A stretch of 42,881 nucleotides of DNA, taken from Pseudomonadota bacterium. GTDB taxonomy: Bacteria > Pseudomonadota > Gammaproteobacteria > Burkholderiales > Burkholderiaceae_C. Made by a program: the position numbers and the translations under genes. Positions 7,784 through 16,700 of this stretch are shown piece by piece. The notes under the pieces are model-generated. The model saw only the letters and a list, made by a program, of their open reading frames with translations, made no database searches and had not been told where the DNA came from. The first letter of the stretch is position 1; every line of letters begins with the position of its first letter. Location of the stretch: contig JAVHYA010000046.1 of assembly GCA_031119395.1 (NCBI GenBank), positions 1 through 42,881 of the forward strand, given 5' to 3'.

Positions 7784-8869
7784 TCAGGATGCGTCGCGCG
7801 CGCGCCGCGCGTAGAGCCGTTCGTAGAGCGGCCCGGTCAGCACCAGCACCGCCACCAGGCGGCACACCTGGAAGGCCGTGACCACCGGCACGCCCAGCTG
7901 CAGCACCTTGGCCGTGATCGACATCTCGGCGATGCCGCCGGGCGAGGTGCCCAGGACCATGGTTGCCCAGTGGATGTCGGTGGCCCAGGCCAGCGCCGCC
8001 GCGAAGGCGCCGCACAGCACGAGCATGCCCAGCGTGCCCGCCGCCACCGAGGCGAGCCAGCGCGGCGCCGTGTGCAGGAACTCGCGCGAGAAGCGCACGC
8101 CCAGGCTGATGGCGATGACCAGCTGGGCCGCGTTGGACAGCCACAGCGGCACGGCCGACAGCGTGTGCCCGCTCATCGTGACCGCCATCGCCACCAGCAG
8201 CGGGCCGATGAACCAGGGGTTGGTGCGGCCCAGCGCCCGCATCGCCAGCGCGCCGGCGAGGGTGGCCAGCGCCAGCAGTGCAAGGCCCTCCCAGCGCACG
8301 TCGCGCACCGCCGGCGGCAGGCTGTCCAGGCCGTGCAGGCCGCTGTACTGCATGGCGAAGGGGATGGTCACGGTGACGATCACGAGCCGCAGGCTGTGCG
8401 CCGCGGCCACCAGGTCGGTGCGCGCGCCGGCCTTCTCGGCCATCATGGTCATTTCCGATGCACCGCCGATCGCGCCTGCGAAGTAAGTCGTGGCTCGCAT
8501 GGCGAGCGGCGGCACATGCGGCATGCGGTGCGCATGCAGCCGCTCGAGCCAGCGGCCGAAGCCGAAGCCCAGCGCCAGCGCCCAGACGATGGCCAGGGCG
8601 ATCGCCCACCAGATGCCGGCCACCAGCGCCGTCACGTGCGGCGTGAAATACAGGCCCAGCGCGGCGCCGATGGTCCATTGGCCGGCATTGCGAAGCGGGG
8701 TGAAGCTGGCGGTGGGCAGTCCCGCGATGGAGGCGATCGACACCGCCAGCAGCGGCCCGATCATCCACGGCAGGGGCGTGTGCAGCCACAGGCACAGCCC
8801 GGCGGCGGTGAGCGCGAGCAGCAGCGTGGCGGCGACGCGGGCGAGGTAACGCAGGGTGGGGAACGACAA
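7784..8869 (-). CDS. AbrB family membrane protein (putative transporter)
   Basis: A 361-residue very hydrophobic protein with about nine to ten membrane segments. It shows the internal duplication of the AbrB (so-called ammonia monooxygenase) family: PLPWMIGPLLAVSIASIAGL in the first half and NPWFIGPLLVAMAVTMSG in the second, each followed by a GAALGLYF/ISLGVRFS helix, plus GAIGGASEMTMMAEK and TSPGGIAEMSITAK. The function is not firmly established; transport of an organic solute is the usual suggestion. No ATG lies in the non-overlapping region; a TTG at 8869 is the best start because anything further upstream runs into the divergent ChaN-like gene. It has the same orientation as the Bug gene, 118 nt away. 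Confidence 0.85.
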   Translation of the reverse strand: MSFPTLRYLARVAATLLLALTAAGLCLWLHTPLPWMIGPLLAVSIASIAGLPTASFTPLRNAGQWTIGAALGLYFTPHVTALVAGIWWAIALAIVWALALGFGFGRWLERLHAHRMPHVPPLAMRATTYFAGAIGGASEMTMMAEKAGARTDLVAAAHSLRLVIVTVTIPFAMQYSGLHGLDSLPPAVRDVRWEGLALLALATLAGALAMRALGRTNPWFIGPLLVAMAVTMSGHTLSAVPLWLSNAAQLVIAISLGVRFSREFLHTAPRWLASVAAGTLGMLVLCGAFAAALAWATDIHWATMVLGTSPGGIAEMSITAKVLQLGVPVVTAFQVCRLVAVLVLTGPLYERLYARRARDAS

Positions 8870-8924
8870 GACGGGAAGGCGAAGGACGGCAGCCGCGCCG
8901 CGGCGGCTCGCATAGTATGGCGCG

Positions 8925-9758
8925 ATGGCTGCCGCCCTCCCATTGCGCCGTGCTTCTGCGCTGTCGATCCTCGTCCTGGCCCTGGCGGCCTGTACCGCCC
9001 TGCGCGGCGCCGATGACGGTCCGGTGCCCGAGCGGATCGCCCGGCTGCTGCCGGCCGACGTCGTGCTGCTCGGCGAACAGCACGATGCACCCGAGCACCA
9101 CGTCATCGAACGCGAGAGCGTGGAGGCGCTCGTCGCGCGCAACCGGCTCGCCGCGCTCGCGCTGGAGATGGCGGAGGAAGGCCGCACGACCGCCAGGCTG
9201 CCGACCGCCGCCACCGAGGCGCAGGTGCAGGCCGCGCTGTCCTGGGACGCCAAGGCCTGGCCATGGACCGACTACGCCCCCGCCGTGATGGCCGCCGTGC
9301 GCGCCGGCGTGCCGGTGCTGGGCGCCAACCTGCCGCGCGCCCGCATGCGCGATGCCATGGCCGACGTGTCGCTCGACGCCCAGCTCTCCGAGGCGGCGCT
9401 GCGCGCGCAGCAGGCGGCGGTGCGCGACGGCCACTGCGGCCTGCTGCCCGAATCGCAGATCGTGCCGATGACGCGCATCCAGATCGCGCGTGACCGCGCC
9501 ATGGCCCACACCCTGGCCGAACAGCCGCGCGTGCCCGGGCAGGTGGTGCTGCTCATCAGCGGCGCCGGCCATGCCGACCCCGCCCTGGGCGTGCCCCAGC
9601 ACCTGCCCACCGACCTGAAGGTGCGCAGCGTGCGCATGGCCGCCGGCGGGACGGCCTCGGGGCGCGGCGGCTTCGACGCGGTCTGGGCCACGCCGGCGCT
9701 GGCGGCGCAGGACTATTGCGCCCGACTGAAGCCGCCAGCCGCGCGCCCCGCCTCCTGA
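8925..9758 (+). CDS. ChaN family lipoprotein
   Basis: A 277-residue protein with a lipoprotein signal: hydrophobic residues 10-22, lipobox LAAC with Cys23. The following domain matches the ChaN/PhuW-like family (VVLLGEQHDAPEHHVIERESVEAL; LALEMAEEGR; DYAPAVMAAVRAGVPVLGANLPR; LLISGAGHAD), whose known members bind heme or assist iron acquisition at the outer membrane. The GEQHD and GAGHAD histidines are the family's conserved sites. Function here is inferred from family only. The -10-like TAGTAT at 8913-8918 is so close to the ATG that the message would have almost no leader. It is followed by purU 68 nt downstream in the same direction. Confidence 0.85.
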   Translation: MAAALPLRRASALSILVLALAACTALRGADDGPVPERIARLLPADVVLLGEQHDAPEHHVIERESVEALVARNRLAALALEMAEEGRTTARLPTAATEAQVQAALSWDAKAWPWTDYAPAVMAAVRAGVPVLGANLPRARMRDAMADVSLDAQLSEAALRAQQAAVRDGHCGLLPESQIVPMTRIQIARDRAMAHTLAEQPRVPGQVVLLISGAGHADPALGVPQHLPTDLKVRSVRMAAGGTASGRGGFDAVWATPALAAQDYCARLKPPAARPAS

Positions 9759-9826
9759 GGCCGCGCGAAGGGCCAATGGGGGCCGGGCGGCGGCGCGCGG
9801 CACGCGCTGCGACAATCACCGCCCTC

Positions 9827-10672
9827 ATGAGCGCGTACATCCTCACCCTGTCCTGCCCCGATCGCGTGGGCATCGTCCATGCCGTCTCGGGCTTCCTGCT
9901 GGAGCGCGGCGGCAACATCGAAGAAGCGGCCCAGTACAACGACCACGGCACGGGCCTGTTCTTCATGCGCGTGCGCTTCGCCTGCGACAAGGTGCCCGAG
10001 GCCCAGCTGCGCGAGCAGCTTGGCACGCTCGCCGGCGACTTCGGCATGGCCTGGAAGCTGCACGCCGCGCAGCAGCCGATGAAGACGGTGATCCTCGTCA
10101 GCAAGGAAGGCCACTGCCTCAACGACCTGCTGTTCCGCTGCAAGAGCGGCCTGCTGCCGGTCGACATCCGCGCCATCGTCAGCAACCACCGCGACTTCTA
10201 CCAGTTGGCGGCCAGCTACAACGTCCCCTTCCACCACATCCCGGTGACGGCCGCCACCAAGGCGCAGGCCGAGGCGAAGCAGCTGGAGATCATCGAGGCC
10301 GAGGGCGCCGAGCTGGTGGTGCTGGCGCGCTACATGCAGATCCTGTCGAACGAGCTGTGCGGGCGGCTGGCCGGGCGTGCCATCAACATCCACCATTCCT
10401 TCCTGCCCAGCTTCAAGGGCGCCAAGCCCTACTACCAGGCGCACGACCGCGGCGTGAAGCTCATCGGCGCCACTGCGCACTACGTGACGGCCGACCTCGA
10501 CGAAGGCCCGATCATCGAGCAGGACGTGGCCCGCGCCGACCACACCGACACGGTCGAGGACCTCACGGCCCGCGGCCGCGACACCGAGAGCCTGGTGCTC
10601 GCGCGGGCCGTGAAGTGGCACAGCGAGCACCGCGTGCTGCTCAACGGCCACCGCACCGTGGTCTTCCGCTGA
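9827..10672 (+). CDS. purU: Formyltetrahydrofolate deformylase
   Basis: A 281-residue enzyme that hydrolyses 10-formyltetrahydrofolate to formate and tetrahydrofolate, balancing one-carbon pools. Residues 1-80 form the regulatory ACT domain (YILTLSCPDRVGIVHAVSGF). Residues about 86-281 form the formyltransferase-like catalytic domain with the expected Asn187, His189 (AINIHHSFLPSF) and Asp225 (HYVTADLDEGPII). The length is normal for PurU. The frame is open upstream into the ChaN-like gene, but ATG 9827 gives the canonical MSAYILTLSC start. GACAAT about 11 nt before the ATG may be a -10 box giving a very short leader. Repeat copy B follows the stop. Confidence 0.96.
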   Translation: MSAYILTLSCPDRVGIVHAVSGFLLERGGNIEEAAQYNDHGTGLFFMRVRFACDKVPEAQLREQLGTLAGDFGMAWKLHAAQQPMKTVILVSKEGHCLNDLLFRCKSGLLPVDIRAIVSNHRDFYQLAASYNVPFHHIPVTAATKAQAEAKQLEIIEAEGAELVVLARYMQILSNELCGRLAGRAINIHHSFLPSFKGAKPYYQAHDRGVKLIGATAHYVTADLDEGPIIEQDVARADHTDTVEDLTARGRDTESLVLARAVKWHSEHRVLLNGHRTVVFR

Positions 10673-10682
10673 TCCTGTTGGA

Positions 10683-10746
10683 TTCAAGAGAAAAGTGCCT
10701 GCAGCACCCGTCCCGCTTGCGCGAGCAGCTATGTTTTTCATAGCAA
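10683..10746 (-). repeat. Dispersed ATAGC repeat, copy B
   Basis: On the minus strand: TTGCTATGAAAAACATAGC, then TGCTCGCGCAAGCGGGACG, GGTGCTGCAGGCACTTTTC and TCTTGAA. It fills most of the gap between purU and lrgA. It is the closest relative in the window of copy C, which lies inside a coding region. Confidence 0.85.
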
Positions 10747-10765
10747 TTCGCCGGAGCATCCGCTG

Positions 10766-11125
10766 ATGCAGGGCCTGCGCGGCCTGGCCTGGCTGCTCGT
10801 CTTCCAGTCGGTGGGCGAGCTGCTCTCGCGCGGGCTCTCGCTGCCGTTGCCCGGGCCGGTGCTCGGACTGGTGCTGATGCTCGCGGGTCTGCGCTTCGCG
10901 CTCGTGCGCGAGCCGGTGGCCGACTGCGCGGGCTTCCTGCTCACCCACCTGTCGCTGCTCTTCGTGCCGGTGGGCGTGGGCGTGATGACGCATCTGGCGC
11001 TGCTCACGCAGTACGGGCTGCGCATCCTGATCGTGATCGCGCTGTCGACCTGGATCGGGCTGGCGGTGACGGCGCTGGTGCTGTACGGATGGCCGCGCCG
11101 CGCCGCCGACACCGGGGAGCACTGA
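10766..11125 (+). CDS. CidA/LrgA family protein
   Basis: A 119-residue membrane protein with four hydrophobic segments and the family signature LLSRGLSLPLPGPVLGLVLML near residues 20-40, followed by LSLLFVPVGVGVM. CidA/LrgA proteins are holin-like small membrane proteins that pair with an LrgB partner and are linked to murein hydrolase export or activity, or to pyruvate/glycolate uptake. The start ATG lies 20 nt after repeat copy B, and the lrgB gene begins 2 nt after the stop, so the two are co-translated. The promoter is probably within or before the repeat; none is clear. Confidence 0.9.
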   Translation: MQGLRGLAWLLVFQSVGELLSRGLSLPLPGPVLGLVLMLAGLRFALVREPVADCAGFLLTHLSLLFVPVGVGVMTHLALLTQYGLRILIVIALSTWIGLAVTALVLYGWPRRAADTGEH

Positions 11126-11126
11126 C

Positions 11127-11852
11127 ATGCCGCACTTCGTCGAACTCTGGATCTACCTCTCGGCCACGCCGCTGTTCGGCCTCACCGCCACGCTGGTGGT
11201 GTACCTGCTGGCGCAGGCCTTCTATGCCCGCATGGGCAGCGCGCCCTGGGCCAATCCGGTGCTGTGGTCGGTCGTCACACTGGCGGTGCTGCTCACGCTC
11301 ACCGGCGTGAGCTATCCGAGCTACTTCTCGGGTGCGCAGTTCATCCACTTCCTGCTCGGCCCCGCCGTCGTGGCCCTGGCCTGGCCGCTGTGGCAGCGCC
11401 GCGCCGAGCTGCGTGCGCGCGGCGTGCGCGTGCTGCTTGCCGCCTTGCTGGGCGGCGCGGCGGCCGGCGGCTCCGCCGTGGGCCTGGCCTGGGCCTTCGG
11501 GCTGCCGCACGACGTGGTGCTGTCGATGGCGCCCAAGTCCGTCACCGCGCCGGTGGCCATGGGCATCGCCGAGAAGATCGGCGGCGTGCCGGCGCTGTCG
11601 GCGGTGTTCGCCGTCATCACCGGCATGGTGGGCGCGCTCAGCGGCAAATACCTGTTCGACCTGCTGCGCGTGCCGGCCGCGGGCGAGGGCTGGACGGCGC
11701 GCGGCTTCGCACTGGGCACCGCCTCGCACGGCATCGGCGCGGCGCGGGCGCTGCAGGTGAATGCGGACGCGGGCGCCTACGCAGGCCTGGCGCTGGGGCT
11801 GCAGGTGGTGCTGGCGGCGTTGCTGATGCCGCTGGTGTTCCGCTTCTTCTGA
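11127..11852 (+). CDS. LrgB family protein
   Basis: A 241-residue integral membrane protein with six to seven predicted helices. Family motifs: AQFIHFLLGPAVVALAWPLW, then LSMAPKSVTAPVAMGIAEKIGG, GALSGKYLFD and GTASHGIGAARALQ, all conserved in LrgB/CidB. It forms the antiholin-like or transport module with the preceding LrgA-type protein (2-nt gap between the genes). In plants and several bacteria this fused or paired module exports glycolate or takes up pyruvate; whether that holds here is not shown. It is followed by a perfect terminator hairpin. Confidence 0.93.
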   Translation: MPHFVELWIYLSATPLFGLTATLVVYLLAQAFYARMGSAPWANPVLWSVVTLAVLLTLTGVSYPSYFSGAQFIHFLLGPAVVALAWPLWQRRAELRARGVRVLLAALLGGAAAGGSAVGLAWAFGLPHDVVLSMAPKSVTAPVAMGIAEKIGGVPALSAVFAVITGMVGALSGKYLFDLLRVPAAGEGWTARGFALGTASHGIGAARALQVNADAGAYAGLALGLQVVLAALLMPLVFRFF

Positions 11853-11876
11853 GCGCACTGCAGGCGCCCCAGCGAG

Positions 11877-11907
11877 AACGCCTGCCGAGCGGCAGGCGTT
11901 CCTGTTT
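11877..11907 (+). terminator. Terminator hairpin after lrgAB
   Basis: AACGCCTGCC (11877-11886), loop GAGC, perfect complement GGCAGGCGTT (11891-11900), then CCTGTTT. The U-tract is short and interrupted. It separates lrgAB from the convergent small secreted protein gene. Confidence 0.75.
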
Positions 11908-11940
11908 CAGGACGAGAGCGGGCCCCGGGCCCGCACGCCC

Positions 11941-12321
11941 TCAGTTGCGGTACGGGTTGTTGGGATTGCGGTCGTAGCGGTTGGGCACGCCGTCGCGGTC
12001 GCGGTCCCAGCGGCCGCGGTTGTATTCCCAACGGCCATTGTTGTTGCGCCACTCCGGCGGACGGTACGCGTAGCCGGGGCGCGCACGCACCCACACACCA
12101 GGCACCCAGACATGGCCGCCGCGGCGCCACTCCCAGTGGCCGGGCGCCCAGACGTAGCCGCGGCGCGGCGGCGGGACGCGCTCCACGCGCGGCGGCGGGG
12201 GCGGGCCGAACTGGACGTTGATGACCGGCTGCGCCTGCGCCGCGGTCGGGACCGTGAAGGCGCCGACCGAAAGCAGTGCTGCGGCCCCGGCGGCCATGGT
12301 GATCTTTGCGAGTTTGTTCAT
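11941..12321 (-). CDS. Secreted YXWGXW-type repeat protein
   Basis: A 126-residue small exported protein. Residues 1-30 are a Sec signal peptide (basic MNKLAKI, hydrophobic stretch, AQA cleavage region). After a Pro-rich stretch come aromatic repeats of the type RRGYVWAPGHWEWRRGGHVWVPGVWVR and RNNNGRWEYNRGRWD, matching the YXWGXW/BcpO-like family, followed by an Asp/Arg/Asn-rich tail (DRDRDGVPNRYDRNPNNPYR) that resembles a calcium-binding thrombospondin type 3-like repeat. Function unknown; periplasmic or surface location is expected. AGGAG lies well placed before the ATG (complement of 12319-12321). A direct repeat GTGTAA with 23-bp spacing (12380 and 12403) upstream may be a regulator site. 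Confidence 0.85.
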   Translation of the reverse strand: MNKLAKITMAAGAAALLSVGAFTVPTAAQAQPVINVQFGPPPPPRVERVPPPRRGYVWAPGHWEWRRGGHVWVPGVWVRARPGYAYRPPEWRNNNGRWEYNRGRWDRDRDGVPNRYDRNPNNPYRN

Positions 12322-12434
12322 GGGATGGCTCCTCATGCGTTCTGTGGAGCCTTCATCGTGGGCGGCCCATGTCAATGCGGTGTAAGCGGCACGCGAAATC
12401 TTGTGTAAAGCTGTATCGCGAGGCCGAAACGCCC

Positions 12435-13706
12435 CTATCGGCCGAGCAGCTTCAGGTCGACCGCCTGCGCCATGGCCGCCGCACCGGCGGCGTTGGGATG
12501 CAGGTGGTCGCCACTGTCGTAGGCCGCGTTCAGCACCTGCGGATCGGCCGCGTCGCGCAGCGCCGCATCGAAATCCACCACGCCGTCGGCCGAGCGCTGC
12601 GTGCGGATCCAGGTGTTGAGCGTCTGCCGCTTGGCCTCGTTGCGCTCGTTCCAGTAGGCCGCGCCCTTGAAAGGCAGCAGGGTGCCCAGCAGCACCTTCA
12701 CGCCGCGTGCGTGGGCGCGGTTGACCAGGCTCTGCAGCCCGGTGGCGAGCTGCTCGGCGCTGGGCGCCATCACGTTGGGCAGGATGCCGGCGAAGGTGCC
12801 GTAGCCGATGTCGTTGACGCCGATGAGGATGAGCACGTGCGACACGCCGCTTTGCCCCAGCACGTCGCGCTCGAAGCGTTCCAGGCCGCTGGGCCCGCTC
12901 TTGTCCGCCAGCAGCCGGTTGCCGCCGATGCCGGCGTTGACCACGGCCAGCGTGCCCGGCCCGGCGACGGCGGACGCGCGCACGCGTTCGGCCAGCCAGT
13001 GCGGATAGCGTGCCGGCGCCGTGTCGCCGTCGCTGCCCGAGCCCTCGGTGATGGAGTCGCCGAAGGCGACCACCGCGCGGCTGCCCAGCGCCGCGTCGAC
13101 GTCCAGTCCGGTGACGAAGTAGTTGTAGGGCGAGGGCTGCGCGCCGTCGAGCTTCGCCGCCGCAGCCCAGCGGCCCGGTGCCATCCAGCTGCCGTTCAGC
13201 GGCAGCCGGTGCACGGTGGTCACGGCGGTCTCGCTCGGCAGCTCGAAGCTCACCGCCACGGCGTGCCCGGCCTGCACGCGCAGTGCGGCGCCGTCGCTCC
13301 ACACCTCGCGCCCCGGTGGCACCGTCACCTCGGCTCGCCCGCCGAAGCGCAGCGGCTGCAGCGTGGCAGGCACGATGCCGTCGGCGCCTGCGCTGAGCGC
13401 GACCGATGCGCCGGCCACCACCAGCGGCCGCTTGCCGAAGACGTTGGAGAAGCGCACGCGCACGCGCGGACCGTCGAGGGTGGGCGTCACCCGCTCGCGC
13501 ACCGTGCCTTCGATCTCCAGCCCCGCCGCATTCACGCCGGGCGAGGTGGCCAGTTCCGCGAAGTTCTGGGGCGCCGCGGCCCAGGCCGTGACCCACGCGG
13601 CCAGGGCGTGCAGCGGCAGGCCCAGGCCGAGCAGCAGCAGCGCCGTCAGGCGGCGCAGCGTCGCGTGCGGCGGGAGGAAGGTCGGTGGGGGCGTGGAAGC
13701 GGCCAT
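12435..13706 (-). CDS. SGNH/GDSL-family hydrolase, exported
   Basis: A 423-residue exported esterase-like protein. Hydrophobic residues about 20-38 form a signal peptide. Residues about 205-423 form the SGNH hydrolase domain: block I VVAFGDSITEG with Ser218, block II Gly in NAGIGGN (262), block III Asn298 in GVND, and block V D400-H-L-H403, so the catalytic set is complete. Residues about 60-200 form a beta-rich N-terminal domain found in GDSL proteins that act on carbohydrate esters or lipids. The substrate is unknown; deacetylation of polysaccharide is plausible. An ATG 12 nt upstream (13718) is the alternative start. The 113-nt gap downstream holds no gene. Confidence 0.9.
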   Translation of the reverse strand: MAASTPPPTFLPPHATLRRLTALLLLGLGLPLHALAAWVTAWAAAPQNFAELATSPGVNAAGLEIEGTVRERVTPTLDGPRVRVRFSNVFGKRPLVVAGASVALSAGADGIVPATLQPLRFGGRAEVTVPPGREVWSDGAALRVQAGHAVAVSFELPSETAVTTVHRLPLNGSWMAPGRWAAAAKLDGAQPSPYNYFVTGLDVDAALGSRAVVAFGDSITEGSGSDGDTAPARYPHWLAERVRASAVAGPGTLAVVNAGIGGNRLLADKSGPSGLERFERDVLGQSGVSHVLILIGVNDIGYGTFAGILPNVMAPSAEQLATGLQSLVNRAHARGVKVLLGTLLPFKGAAYWNERNEAKRQTLNTWIRTQRSADGVVDFDAALRDAADPQVLNAAYDSGDHLHPNAAGAAAMAQAVDLKLLGR

Positions 13707-13764
13707 GCGCGGGAGCAAAGCGCTGCAGTGTAGGCAGCGTCTGCGCCCCCGCGCCCGTCAGGGG

Positions 13765-16700
13765 TCACCAGGTATCGACGTAGGGCTGGGGCGCCTGCAC
13801 GGCGCGGCTGGCCGAGGCCAGTCCGCGCAGCAGCCACGCCCGCGTCTCGGCCGGGTCGATCACGGCGTCGATCTCCAGCGTCTGCGCCATGTGCATGGCC
13901 TCGCCATCGGCGTACTGCCGGGCCACGAGGTCCTTGAAGAGCGCGTCGCGCTCGGGGCCGGCGGGCACGGCCTCGAGTTCCTTGCGGTAGCCCAGGCGCA
14001 CCGCGCCTTCGAGGCCCATCGCGCCGAACTCGCCCGTGGGCCAGGCGACGGTGAAGACCGGCGCATCGAAGCCGCCGGCGGCCATCGCCTGCGCGCCCAG
14101 GCCGTAGCCCTTGCGCAGCACCACGGTGAAGTAGGGCACGCGCAGGTGCGCCTCGATCATGAACATGCGGCACACGTGGCGCACCTGCGCCTGCGCCTCG
14201 ATGTCGGGGCCGACCATGAAGCCGGGCGTGTCGCACAGCGACACCAGGGGGATCGCATGCGCGTTGCACAGCTGCATGAAGCGCGCGGCCTTGTCGGCCG
14301 CTTCGGCGTCGATGGCGCCGCCCAGGTGGTGCGGGTTGTTGGCCATCACGCCCACCGGCTGGCCGTCGATGCGGGCCAGCGCCGTCACCATGCCGGCGCC
14401 GAAGCCCGCGCGCAGTTCGAGCACCGAGTCTTCATCGAACAGGCCGCGCATCACGGCGCGCACGTCGTACACGCGCAGTCGGTTCTCCGGCACCGCGTGG
14501 CGCAACGCGCGCTGGTCGGCGCAGCGGCCACCTTGCGTGCGGCCCTGGAAGTACGACAGGTACTGCCTGGCCACGCGCACCGCCTCGGCCTCGTCCTCGA
14601 CCAGGATGTCGATCACGCCGTTGCGCGACTGCACGGGGCTCGGGCCGATCTGCTCGGGGGTGAAGGTGCCCAGCCCGCCGCCCTCGATCATGGCGGGGCC
14701 GCTCATGCCGATGTTGCTGGCGCGCGTGGCGATGATCACGTCGCTGCAGCCCAGCAGCGCCGCGTTGCCCGCGAAGCAGCGCCCGTGCACGATGCCCACC
14801 ACCGGCACCTTGCCCGACAGCGCCGCGTACTGGCTGAAGGTGTGGTTGTTCAGGCCGGCGACGATCGGCATGTCGGTGTCGCCCGGGCGCCCGCCGCCGC
14901 CCTCGGCGAAGAGCACCAGCGGGATCTTCAGCTGGTGCGCCAGCGCCAGCATGCGGTCCTTCTTGTGGTGGTTGCGCATGCCCTGCGTGCCGGCGAGCAC
15001 CGTGTAGTCGTAGGCCATGACCACGCAGCGCGAGGCCTCGGCGCCGAAGAGCCCGGCGTTCACGCTGCCGATGCCGGTCACCATGCCGTCGGCGGGCGTG
15101 TTGGCGATCAGGTCTTCCAGGCTGCGACGGCGCGTCTGCGCGGCGATGGCCAGTTGGCCGTACTCGATGAAGTTGCCCGGGTCGCGCTCCAGCTCGCACA
15201 GGTCGGCGATGTTCTCGCGCGCGGTGCGCCCGCCTTGGGCATGGCGCTTGGCGACGGCCTTCTCGCGATGGGCGTCGAGGGTGAAGGCGTGGCGGTCGAT
15301 CACGCGCTGCAGGTCGGGGCGGATGGTGTCGAGGTCCACGGCCTCGCTGGCGCGTGCCTGCACGCTGTCGGCATCCACCGGCTCCAGCTTGACGAGCGAC
15401 TGGCCTTCGACGAGGTAGTCGCCCGGCTGCGCGAGCAGCGCCACCACGCGGCCGGCGGCCGGGGCGTGCAGCAGGTGCTCCATCTTCATCGCCTCGAGCA
15501 CGCCGACCTGCGCGCCGGCGGGCAGCACGTCGCCCACGGCCACCTCGAACTGCACCAGCTTCGCGGGCATGGGGGCGCGGACGATTGGTGCACCGTCCTC
15601 GTCGTCTTCGGAAGAAAAAGTGCCCGCAGCGCCCGTCCCACCTGCGGGAGCAGCTATCGATTTCGTAGCGTGTGCAATGCGCTCCGCCGCGCCCAGCAGG
15701 TCGGCCAGGTGCTCCTCCACGAAGCGGGTGTGCACCGCCTGCGTGGCGAACTCCGGGCGTTCGCCGATGGCGCGCAGCAGCGCGAGGTTGGTCGCCAGGC
15801 CCTCGATGCGGCATTCGGCCAGCGCGCGCAGCGAGCGGCGCTGGGCATCGGCGAACTGCGCCGACGGGCTGGAGACGATGAGCTTGGCCAGCAGCGTGTC
15901 GTAGTGCGGCGAGGGCGCGAGGCCCGCATAGCCCTGCGTGTCCACGCGCACGCCGGGGCCGCTGGGCAGGTCGAAGCGTGCGAGCGTGCCGCTGGCGGGG
16001 CGCGCGTTGCCCTGCGCGTCGAGCGTCTCGGCATTGATGCGCCACTGGATGGCGAAGCCCTTTTGCGCCGCCGTGGCACCGGCCTGGACGCCCAACTCGG
16101 CCAGCGAGCGCCCGGCGGCCACGCCCAGCTGCAGCTGCACCAGGTCGAGACCGGTGACGGCTTCGGTCACCGTGTGCTCCACCTGCAGGCGCGGATTGGC
16201 TTCGATGAAGACGTAAGGCAAGGCCGTGGCGCTTTCGTCCACCAGGAATTCGAAGGTGCCCAGCCCGCGGTATCCCACCTGCTGCGCCATGCGCAGGGCA
16301 GCCTGGGTGATGCGGTCACGAAGGGTTGCGCTCAGCGACGGGCTGGGTGCGATCTCGACCAATTTCTGGAAGCGCCGCTGCAAGGTGCACTCGCGCTCGC
16401 CCAGGCTGGCGACGGTGCTGCCATCGCCCAGCACCTGGATCTCGATGTGGCGCGCATGGCGCATCAGGCGCTCGACGTACACGCCGTCGACGCCGAACGC
16501 CGCCTTCGCCTCCGACACGCAGCGTGCGTGGGCCTCGGGCAGGTCCTCGGCGCGCAGCACGGCGCGCATGCCGCGGCCGCCCCCGCCGCCGATCGCCTTG
16601 ACCATCACGCCTGCACCGTCCTTCGCCTGCTCGGCGAAGAAGGCCTGCGCCTCGGCCAGCGTCACGGCACCGGGGCTGCCGGGCATCACCGGGACGTCGC

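Noticed and set aside
7506-9815. A 769-codon minus-strand frame covering the Bug and AbrB genes
   Set aside because: No domain in that frame; the Bug, AbrB and ChaN-like proteins in other frames have clear motifs.
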